Shown in pieces: positions 7,487 through 13,254 of a DNA stretch of 13,254 nt (within the stretch, counting starts at the first letter, position 1; every line of letters starts with the position of its first letter). The position numbers and the translations under genes were made by a program. A model generated the notes under the pieces. That model worked only from the letters and a program-made list of their open reading frames with translations, was not told where the DNA came from and did not search any database. The DNA comes from Actinomycetota bacterium (GTDB lineage: Bacteria > Actinomycetota > Actinomycetes > Nanopelagicales > Nanopelagicaceae), in contig SXRC01000039.1 of NCBI GenBank assembly GCA_005793655.1, forward strand, positions 1-13,254, written 5' to 3'.

Positions 7487-10147
7487 CTACTTGCTTAGTA
7501 ACGAGCGTAATACGTACTGCATAATCCCGCCGTGGCGATAGTAATCTGCCTCACCTGGAGTATCAATCCGCAATTTTGCCTTAAATTTCTTCTCCCCAGC
7601 TATTACCTCAACCTCTTTCGGGGTTTGACCATTATTTAATTGATCAACACCGGTGATAGTAAATACCTCACTGCCATCTAATCCAAGTGTGGTGGTATTT
7701 TGACCATCTAAAAATTGCAATGGCAGCACTCCCATACCAATCAAATTAGATCTATGAATTCTTTCAAATGATTCTGCGATTACTGCGCGAACACCAAGCA
7801 ATGCAGTTCCCTTTGCTGCCCAATCTCGGGAGGAGCCAGAGCCGTACTCTTTTCCAGCTAATACCACCAGTGGCACATTGGCATTGATGTAAGCACGTGA
7901 TGCATCATAAATTGTTGTTTGTTCACCATTTGCTAGGAAGTTTTTAGTAAAACCACCTTCAACACCGTTAAGTAATAAGTTCTTCAGTCGAATGTTGGCA
8001 AAGGTGCCGCGAATCATTACCTCATGATTTCCACGTCTTGATCCATAGGAGTTGAAATCTGCTCGATCAATTCCATGCTCAGCTAGGTATTTTCCTGCAG
8101 GTGAATCAACCTTGATATTTCCAGCTGGTGAAATGTGATCTGTTGTCACTGAATCACCAAGCACTGCTAATACTCGAGCACCTACAATATCTGTTACTGG
8201 CTTTGGCTTTGCTGGCATGTTATCAAAGTAGGGCGGCTTTCGAACATAAGTAGATTTAGCATCCCATTCAAAAGTTTTTCCAGTTGGGGTATCAAGTGAT
8301 TTCCATCTTTTATCACCATCAAAAACTGATGCATAATCTTTAGTAAACATTTCCGATGAAATTGATTCTCCAACTACCTTATCGATTTCAGCAGTAGTTG
8401 GCCAGATATCTTTAAGGAAGACCGGCTGACCATCACTGCCATTACCAATTGGATCTTTTTCAAAATCATGGTTCATCGAGCCAGTTAGTGCGTAAGCAAC
8501 CACCAATGGTGGTGAGGCTAGATAATTCATCTTTACATCTGGTGAAATTCTTCCCTCAAAATTACGATTTCCAGAAAGTACCGCCGAAACTGCCAAATCA
8601 TTTTCATTAATTGCCTTACTAATATCAACTGGAAGCGGACCTGAGTTTCCAATACAGGTCACACAACCATATCCAACTAGATTAAAACCCAATTTTTCCA
8701 TATAAAAGGTAAGGCCTGATTTATGGTAATAATCAGTAACTACCTTTGAGCCAGGGGCTAAAGTGGTCTTTACCCACGGCTTACTGGTCAATCCTTTTTC
8801 TACCGCTTTTTTAGCAAGCAAAGCTGCGCCAAGCATTACCGATGGATTTGAAGTATTAGTGCAAGAGGTAATTGATGCAATCACCACATCGCCATTACTC
8901 ACCGTTGTTGCTTTGCCATTAACCTTCACATCAATCTTATTTTTGTTTGTCTTATCAGTGAAATAAGTTGGTAGCACACTCTGATACGCACTCTTTGCAT
9001 CTCGCAATGAAATACGATCTTGCGGCCGCTTAGGACCAGCAATTGATGGCACCACAGTTGTCAGATCCAACTCCAGTTTTTCAGAGTATCTAGGTTTTGC
9101 AGCTGGATCATGCCAAAGGCCATTCACTTTTGCATACTTTTCAACTAACTCTAATTGTTCTGTGCTGCGTCCAGTTAGTTTTAAGTAGCGAATTGTCTCC
9201 TCATCAATTGGAAATATCGCACAAGTTGATCCATACTCTGGCGACATATTCCCAATAGTTGCGCGATTGGCCATTGGCAAAGCCGAAACTCCTGGACCAT
9301 AAAACTCAACAAATTTTCCAACTACACCATGTTTTCGAAGTATCTGAGTAATAGTTAAAACTAGATCAGTAGCAGTCGTGCCTGTTGGTAATTTTCCATT
9401 TAATTTAAAGCCAACTACTTTTGGAATTAGCATAGATACTGGCTGACCAAGTAATGCTGCCTCTGCTTCAATACCGCCAACTCCCCAACCTAAAACTCCT
9501 AATCCATTAACCATGGTGGTGTGAGAATCGGTGCCGACAACTGTGTCTGGGTATGCTTGCAATGTTCCATTTACAACTCTGTTCATTACTACCCGAGCTA
9601 AATACTCAATATTTACTTGGTGGACTATCCCAGTTCCAGGTGGCACAACTTTAAATTCATCAAATGCACTTTGTCCCCATCGTAAAAAGCGATACCGCTC
9701 TTTATTTCGCTGGTACTCAATATCAACATTCTGCTCAAATGCATCTTTGGTACCAAAAAGATCTGCAATCACTGAGTGATCAATTACCAACTCCGCCGGG
9801 GAGAGTGGGTTCACCTTTGCTGGATCCCCACCTAAATCTGCTATTGCCTCTCGCATTGTTGCCAGATCAACGATGCATGGCACGCCTGTGAAATCCTGCA
9901 TAATTACTCGGGCGGGTGTGAATTGAATTTCGGTATCAGGTTCAGTTGATGGATCCCAGTTTGCAAGTTTTTTTATCTGGCCAGCAGTTATATTTGCGCC
10001 ATCTTCAGTGCGAAGTAAATTCTCAAGAAGTATTTTTAAACTAAAAGGTAAATCCTTTGCTTCAGCAAAAGCTGTAATATCAAATATTTCATAGGACTTA
10101 CCGGCTACATCTAATGTGGTCTTGGCCTTAAATGAGTTCTTACTCAA
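7487..10147 (-). CDS. acnA: Aconitate hydratase A
   Basis: An 886-residue aconitase of the AcnA/IRP1 type that interconverts citrate and isocitrate in the TCA cycle. The three 4Fe-4S ligands are present: Cys429 in ITSCTNTSNP, and Cys495 and Cys498 in GCVTCIGNSGP. Other family stretches are intact: VGTDSHTTMVNGLGVLGWGVGG (about 204-225, key residues Asp207, Ser208, His209), GNRNFEGR (526-533), LGDSVTTDHISPAG (663-676), and the swivel-domain GSGSSRDWAAKG (769-780). Length equals the usual size for the class. The start is TTG at 10147: the N-terminus MSKNSF matches the MSxNSF start of actinobacterial AcnA, and AGAGG lies 9 nt upstream. It is preceded on the same strand by the RNA methyltransferase (37-bp gap) and followed by dxs (37-bp gap), so the three may form an operon. 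Its oxygen- and iron-sensitive cluster makes it a plausible beneficiary of the nearby iron permease, which is only an inference. Confidence 0.97.
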   Translation of the reverse strand: MSKNSFKAKTTLDVAGKSYEIFDITAFAEAKDLPFSLKILLENLLRTEDGANITAGQIKKLANWDPSTEPDTEIQFTPARVIMQDFTGVPCIVDLATMREAIADLGGDPAKVNPLSPAELVIDHSVIADLFGTKDAFEQNVDIEYQRNKERYRFLRWGQSAFDEFKVVPPGTGIVHQVNIEYLARVVMNRVVNGTLQAYPDTVVGTDSHTTMVNGLGVLGWGVGGIEAEAALLGQPVSMLIPKVVGFKLNGKLPTGTTATDLVLTITQILRKHGVVGKFVEFYGPGVSALPMANRATIGNMSPEYGSTCAIFPIDEETIRYLKLTGRSTEQLELVEKYAKVNGLWHDPAAKPRYSEKLELDLTTVVPSIAGPKRPQDRISLRDAKSAYQSVLPTYFTDKTNKNKIDVKVNGKATTVSNGDVVIASITSCTNTSNPSVMLGAALLAKKAVEKGLTSKPWVKTTLAPGSKVVTDYYHKSGLTFYMEKLGFNLVGYGCVTCIGNSGPLPVDISKAINENDLAVSAVLSGNRNFEGRISPDVKMNYLASPPLVVAYALTGSMNHDFEKDPIGNGSDGQPVFLKDIWPTTAEIDKVVGESISSEMFTKDYASVFDGDKRWKSLDTPTGKTFEWDAKSTYVRKPPYFDNMPAKPKPVTDIVGARVLAVLGDSVTTDHISPAGNIKVDSPAGKYLAEHGIDRADFNSYGSRRGNHEVMIRGTFANIRLKNLLLNGVEGGFTKNFLANGEQTTIYDASRAYINANVPLVVLAGKEYGSGSSRDWAAKGTALLGVRAVIAESFERIHRSNLIGMGVLPLQFLDGQNTTTLGLDGSEVFTITGVDQLNNGQTPKEVEVIAGEKKFKAKLRIDTPGEADYYRHGGIMQYVLRSLLSK

Positions 10148-10156
10148 CGCCTTAAA

Positions 10157-10161
10157 CCTCT
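10157..10161 (-). promoter_or_regulatory. Ribosome binding site deciding the acnA TTG start
   Basis: AGAGG on the minus strand is 9 nt before the TTG at 10147. It supports this uncommon start codon and shows that acnA, unlike efeU, fadA and dxs, appears to be translated from a leadered or operon mRNA. A possible -10, TAGGAT (10182-10187), overlaps the stop codon of the upstream methyltransferase gene. Confidence 0.5.
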
Positions 10162-10184
10162 TTTCCCCTATTTCTGACCTAATC

Positions 10185-11390
10185 CTATCTTGTTACAGGT
10201 GAAAAAGTAGCCACGCACTCTATGTGCTGAGTCATTGGAAAAAGATCAAAGGCTTGGATGTGATCCAACTTATAACCACTTTCCGCCAAAGTTTTAGCAT
10301 CTCGGGCCAACGCAGCTGGATCACAGGCAACATAAAGTATTTTTCTTGGGCCAAATTTAACCATCTGTTTAACTACCACCTCACCAGCACCAGTTCTTGG
10401 TGGATCTAGCAGGATCAAATCTGCTCGCTTAACAATTGGCAATTGCTGGGCAACTAGACCTTGCAAGATTTTTACATTTTGCTTATTTGCAAATATCCGC
10501 CTGGCATCTGAAACAGCTGTTTTATCACTCTCAATTAAGGTGACAAAACCTTGATCACCAACCTCTTTGAGAATTGCTGCTGCAAATAAACCAACGCCTG
10601 AATAAAGATCGCAAATGTGATCACTTTTCTTAATACCGAGTAAAGAAATCACCACTTTAACTAATTCAACTGGCGCAGCTTTATGACTTTGCCAAAAGGC
10701 ATTTGGTGAAATTTTAAAGGAGTTACCACCTACTTGTTCAACAATTTGAGTTGGCCCACTAATGCTTCTGCCTGATCTCATAACAGAAACCTCGTTAGTG
10801 CTTGAAACGGCAACCTCAACTCGGGCATCAGATTTCCAACTACGAGTTGCTAGCCCACTAACATCCATTCTGGAATCTGCGATTAAACAATCCTTAATCT
10901 CAATTACATCATTACTTCTAGCCCCAAATAAACCAATCTGACCGTTGGCAGAAACAGCAAAATCCATTCGAGTTCGCCAATGCAGGCCATCTGTTGGTTC
11001 CACCGCACTCACTTTTAGATCAAACCCACTCTGATCTAGATCTATTTTTCCAATTCGTAAGAATTGTTCTTTGACTATGTTCGCTTTAAGTTCCCGCTGT
11101 TTTTCCAGTGTTATATGTTGGAAATCGCAGCCACCACAGCTGCCGGCATACTTACATGGCGGTGAAACTCGATTAGTTGAAGGATTTATTACTTCAATAA
11201 CATCTGCGTGGGCAATTTTTGCACTAACTGCAGTAATTTTTATCTTCACCAATTCATCACTTATGCCGTGGCGGACAAAAATAACTTGACCGTTATAACG
11301 TGCGATGAAATGTCCACCATGCGCAATTGGACCAATTTGGACCTCAATTACTTGGCCAATTTTTAACCGCTCCTGAGCGTTCAATTCCAT
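10185..11390 (-). CDS. TRAM-domain class I SAM-dependent RNA (uracil-5) methyltransferase, TrmA/RumA family
   Basis: A 401-residue protein that should transfer methyl from S-adenosylmethionine to C5 of a uridine in tRNA or 23S rRNA. A TRAM RNA-binding domain occupies about residues 5-66. Cys79, Cys85, Cys88 (PPCKYAGSCGGCDFQ) and Cys168 (KDCLI) match the four 4Fe-4S ligands of E. coli RumA/RlmD. The SAM-binding Rossmann domain begins near residue 255 with HICDLYSGVGLFAAAI; LLDPPRTGAG (327-336) is the substrate/SAM motif, Cys356 in YVACDPAALARD is the catalytic nucleophile, and Glu391 in HIECVATF is the expected general base. All key residues are present, so an active enzyme is predicted, but whether it acts on tRNA position 54 or on rRNA cannot be decided here. 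The ATG at 11390 is 7 nt after a putative -10. It heads the minus-strand group acnA-dxs and diverges from trkA with only 32 bp between start codons. In other Actinomycetota a permease gene usually lies in that gap. Confidence 0.92.
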   Translation of the reverse strand: MELNAQERLKIGQVIEVQIGPIAHGGHFIARYNGQVIFVRHGISDELVKIKITAVSAKIAHADVIEVINPSTNRVSPPCKYAGSCGGCDFQHITLEKQRELKANIVKEQFLRIGKIDLDQSGFDLKVSAVEPTDGLHWRTRMDFAVSANGQIGLFGARSNDVIEIKDCLIADSRMDVSGLATRSWKSDARVEVAVSSTNEVSVMRSGRSISGPTQIVEQVGGNSFKISPNAFWQSHKAAPVELVKVVISLLGIKKSDHICDLYSGVGLFAAAILKEVGDQGFVTLIESDKTAVSDARRIFANKQNVKILQGLVAQQLPIVKRADLILLDPPRTGAGEVVVKQMVKFGPRKILYVACDPAALARDAKTLAESGYKLDHIQAFDLFPMTQHIECVATFSPVTR

Positions 11391-11397
11391 AGGAGTG

Positions 11398-11403
11398 AGC
11401 CTA
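11398..11403 (-). promoter_or_regulatory. Putative -10 element of the methyltransferase gene
   Basis: On the minus strand TAGGCT fits TANNNT and is separated by 7 nt (CACTCCT) from the ATG at 11390. That geometry suggests a leaderless mRNA. It faces the trkA promoter within a 32-bp divergent gap. Confidence 0.35.
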
Positions 11404-11409
11404 TGGGTG

Positions 11410-11415
11410 TAAGTT
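11410..11415 (+). promoter_or_regulatory. Putative -10 element of the trkA pair
   Basis: TAAGTT ends 7 nt before the GTG at 11423, again consistent with a leaderless start. A better-looking hexamer, TATACT, overlaps at 11415-11420, but it would start transcription inside the gene; the next in-frame ATG (11438) would delete the first strand of the Rossmann fold, so TAAGTT is preferred. Confidence 0.35.
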
Positions 11416-11422
11416 ATACTTT

Positions 11423-12088
11423 GTGCACGTTGTAATTATGGGTTGTGGCCGAGTCGGCTCCACCTTGGCGGTAGATCTACAAAAAGCAGGTCACACCGTT
11501 GCGGTGATTGATCAAAACCGAGAAGCCTTCCGAAGATTAGGTGCTGATTTCAATGGTCGCACCGTTGCCGGAGTTGGCTTTGATCGAGACACACTTTTAG
11601 AAGCTGGCATTGAAAAGGCAGATGCATTTGCTGCCGTATCAAATGGTGATAACTCAAATATTTTAGCTGCTCGCGTTGCTAGAGAGAATTTTGGTGTAAA
11701 AAATGTTGTTGCTCGCATTTATGATCCAGGACGAGCCGAAATTTATCAACGGCTTGGTATCCCAACTGTAGCAACCGTGCTTTGGACTACCGATCAAATT
11801 ATGCGCAGACTTACACCAGATGGCACAAAATCTGAGTGGCGAGATGCAACTGGAAGTGTGCAATTAGTTGAAGTAAACCTGCATGAGGGTTGGTATGGTG
11901 AACCAGTTTTCTTAATTGAGAAAAGTACTAGCGCTAGAGTGGCATTCATAACCCGCTTAGGTGAAGCGCTGCTGCCAGATGAGCACACAGTCCTGCAGGA
12001 AGGTGATCTCGTTCATCTACTTATCGCAGAGAAGAAGATTTCTAGCACCGAAAAAACTTTAGCTAAATCACCAGTGGGTGAAAAATGA
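11423..12088 (+). CDS. trkA: TrkA family potassium-uptake regulatory protein (first of pair)
   Basis: A 221-residue cytosolic RCK protein that binds NAD(H) or nucleotides and gates a membrane potassium transporter; mycobacterial counterpart CeoB. The N-terminal Rossmann domain (about 1-130) has the dinucleotide motif GCGRVGS (7-13) and Asp30 at the end of the second strand for ribose binding. Conserved stretches follow: AAVSNGDNSNI (70-80), ARIYDPGRAEIYQRLGIPTV (97-116). A TrkA-C domain covers about 140-205 (ARVAFITRLGEALLP, LQEGDLVHLL). The GTG start gives the family N-terminus MHVVIMGCG. The stop overlaps the start of the next trkA by ATGA, so the two are translationally coupled and probably form a heteromeric regulator. 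No TrkH/KtrB or APC-type transporter is in the window, so its membrane partner must be elsewhere or just outside. Confidence 0.92.
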   Translation: MHVVIMGCGRVGSTLAVDLQKAGHTVAVIDQNREAFRRLGADFNGRTVAGVGFDRDTLLEAGIEKADAFAAVSNGDNSNILAARVARENFGVKNVVARIYDPGRAEIYQRLGIPTVATVLWTTDQIMRRLTPDGTKSEWRDATGSVQLVEVNLHEGWYGEPVFLIEKSTSARVAFITRLGEALLPDEHTVLQEGDLVHLLIAEKKISSTEKTLAKSPVGEK

Positions 12089-12738
12089 GAATAGCCATCG
12101 CTGGGGCTGGAAATGTGGGTAGGGCGATTGCACGGGAGTTGCTAGAAAACGGTCATCAAGTTCTGCTGATCGATAAGGATCCAAAGGCATTGAAAATGGA
12201 TTCTGTTCCAAGTGCGGAGTGGTTATTAGCAGATGCCTGTGAAATAACCGCTTTAGATCAAGCCAAGCTGGATAACTGCCAAGTTTTAGTAGCTGCAACT
12301 GGTGATGACAAAGTAAATCTTGTTGCCTCACTTTTAGGTAAGACTGAGTACGGCGTACCAAGAGTGGTTGCTCGAGTTAACCACCCAAAAAATGAGTGGA
12401 TGTTTGACTCTGCCTGGGGTGTTGATGTTGCAGTTTCTACCCCAAGAATTATCTCGGCGTTGGTAGAGGAGGCAGTAAGTGTTGGTGATGTGGTGAGGCT
12501 ATTTTCCTTTAGAAAAGGTGAGGCAAACTTAGTTGAGATAACTTTGCCAGATACAGCCGCCTGCTGCGGAAAGACTGTTGGTGAGGTAGTACTTCCAGAG
12601 GATGCCAGTATTGCAGCCATTGTTAGAGATGGTCATGTGCTCACACCTAAAGATCATGATGTTTTCACCGCAGGTGATGAACTACTTTTTGTGGCATCAG
12701 CCAAAGCTGAGGCGCAGTTGAAGGCCTGTTTTATTTAA
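12085..12738 (+). CDS. trkA: TrkA family potassium-uptake regulatory protein (second of pair)
   Basis: A 217-residue RCK protein, the counterpart of mycobacterial CeoC. Its Rossmann domain shows GAGNVGR (7-13) and Asp30 at the end of strand two (LLIDKD), followed by VAATGDDKVN (69-78) and ARVNHPKNEWMF (96-107); the TrkA-C domain is about residues 135-205 (GDELLFVAS near the end). The second copy is clearly diverged from the first, so this is an old duplication with separate roles rather than a recent repeat. The ATG is within the ATGA overlap with the previous gene, with a G-rich stretch (GGGTG, about 12076-12080) just upstream. Its TAA stop shares the tetramer TTAA with the stop of the convergent DUF3159 gene. 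Confidence 0.92.
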   Translation: MRIAIAGAGNVGRAIARELLENGHQVLLIDKDPKALKMDSVPSAEWLLADACEITALDQAKLDNCQVLVAATGDDKVNLVASLLGKTEYGVPRVVARVNHPKNEWMFDSAWGVDVAVSTPRIISALVEEAVSVGDVVRLFSFRKGEANLVEITLPDTAACCGKTVGEVVLPEDASIAAIVRDGHVLTPKDHDVFTAGDELLFVASAKAEAQLKACFI

Positions 12739-13254
12739 CTTACTTTAGTTGTTGGTGTTTTTCTTAGAATTTGCCATGTACCCCAAGCGGTTAATATAAA
12801 TAGTGGATACCCCATAAATAATCTAGCGGTCCCAAGTGCATTCACATTTCCACTTTGATAAAGCGGGTATTGAATCAGTAATCTGGCAACAAACATACCA
12901 ACCCATAACCACCCCGCCTTTATGTAAGCATTTAATCTATCTGGATCTTTACGCCACATTAAGTTCTCTCCCAGGATGGGTCCCAGTGTTAAGCCCAATA
13001 TTGGCCACTTAATTAAATTAGTAACTGTATACATCAATGCATACCCAGCATTTATCCATAAGCCAGGCAAATAAAAATCAGCAGCGCTGCCACTTCGCTT
13101 GGATATTAATGCACAAATCGCAACTCCAATTAAGCCAGAAAATGCATGCTGCACAGTTTCTCGCTTCAGCAACCGCAGTAGCGTCAAAAGAATTGATAAT
13201 CCAACGGCAGCGTAAATAGCAGCATTTATTTCTCGACTTGATAAGTTAAAGACA
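12735..13254 (-). CDS. DUF3159 family membrane protein (5' end beyond the window)
   Basis: A hydrophobic protein of unknown function, matching the DUF3159 family found after the trkA pair in Actinomycetota. A TTG at 13187 could start a 150-residue form, but the frame stays open from there to the window edge (VFNLSSREINAAIYAAVGLSI precedes it, split by no stop), and that extra part looks like genuine membrane-protein sequence. I therefore call a partial gene with at least 173 residues visible and its start beyond 13254. Recognisable family stretches are KRETVQHAFSGLIGVAICAL, FYLPGLWINAGYA, and the C-terminal LGTARLFMGYPLFILTAWGTW. Several membrane segments are evident, roughly four in the visible part. 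The gene converges on trkA with a 4-base overlap. Context hints at ion or osmotic physiology, but no function is established. Confidence 0.85.
   Translation of the reverse strand, partial: VFNLSSREINAAIYAAVGLSILLTLLRLLKRETVQHAFSGLIGVAICALISKRSGSAADFYLPGLWINAGYALMYTVTNLIKWPILGLTLGPILGENLMWRKDPDRLNAYIKAGWLWVGMFVARLLIQYPLYQSGNVNALGTARLFMGYPLFILTAWGTWQILRKTPTTKVS

Noticed and set aside
12258..12620. 120-residue antisense frame opposite the second trkA
   Set aside because: The plus-strand frame is a clear RCK protein with all motifs; the opposite frame has low-complexity Ser/Thr/Ala-rich composition and no recognisable domain.
11423..12738. Tandem trkA genes as a recent duplication
   Set aside because: The two proteins share the fold and G-x-G-x-x-G/Asp30 layout but differ through most of their length; the paired arrangement is known (CeoB/CeoC), so it is old.
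1..13254. Novel defence, mobile or biosynthetic system, CRISPR array, tRNA or riboswitch
   Set aside because: Nearly every base is in a recognisable housekeeping gene and the gaps are all under about 65 bases; no transposase, integrase, repeat array or RNA gene was seen by eye.

Overview
The window is a dense, AT-rich stretch of bacterial chromosome (AT-rich by eye, base composition not counted). It holds nine recognisable protein genes, two of which face each other in overlapping tails, plus a probable gene tail at the left edge and one gene running off the right edge. Gene content and order are typical of Actinomycetota: RNase D-like HRDC exonuclease, thiolase, FadB-type multifunctional enzyme, Dxs, AcnA, TRAM-domain RNA methyltransferase, two TrkA proteins, DUF3159 protein. 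This combination is familiar from Streptomyces and Mycobacterium. With low GC, very short intergenic gaps, gene overlaps and apparently leaderless promoters, my best inference is a streamlined low-GC actinobacterium such as the freshwater acI/Nanopelagicales type. That placement is inference, not proof.

Layout. Positions 1-5573 read on the plus strand: a short gene end, rnd (43-1326), an FTR1/EfeU iron permease (1390-2211) behind a perfect 12-bp inverted repeat, then the beta-oxidation pair fadA-like (2266-3471) and fadB-like (3471-5573), which overlap by one base. Positions 5515-11390 read on the minus strand: the RNA m5U methyltransferase, aconitase and dxs, in that transcription order, with 37-bp gaps. 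Positions 11423-12738 are a tandem trkA pair on the plus strand, overlapping by ATGA. From 12735 to the right edge a DUF3159 membrane protein is encoded on the minus strand and is cut by the window end.

Function. The region is housekeeping: RNA 3' processing, iron uptake, thiolytic and hydration/dehydrogenation steps of fatty acid oxidation (acetyl-CoA supply), the citrate-isocitrate step that uses acetyl-CoA, the first step of the MEP isoprenoid pathway, RNA methylation, and potassium-uptake control. AcnA and the methyltransferase both carry 4Fe-4S cysteine sets, and the iron permease lies in the same neighbourhood; any functional link is speculative.

I found no new defence, mobile or biosynthetic system, no tRNA or rRNA, no CRISPR and no insertion sequence. 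No stretch without a gene exceeds about 65 bases. The points worth a second look are regulatory or architectural: the palindrome and DtxR-like site before efeU, a repeated TANNNT-6/7 nt-start pattern suggesting leaderless mRNAs, the 59-bp antiparallel overlap that builds the Dxs tail, and the apparent absence of the amino-acid/potassium permease usually found beside the trkA pair.
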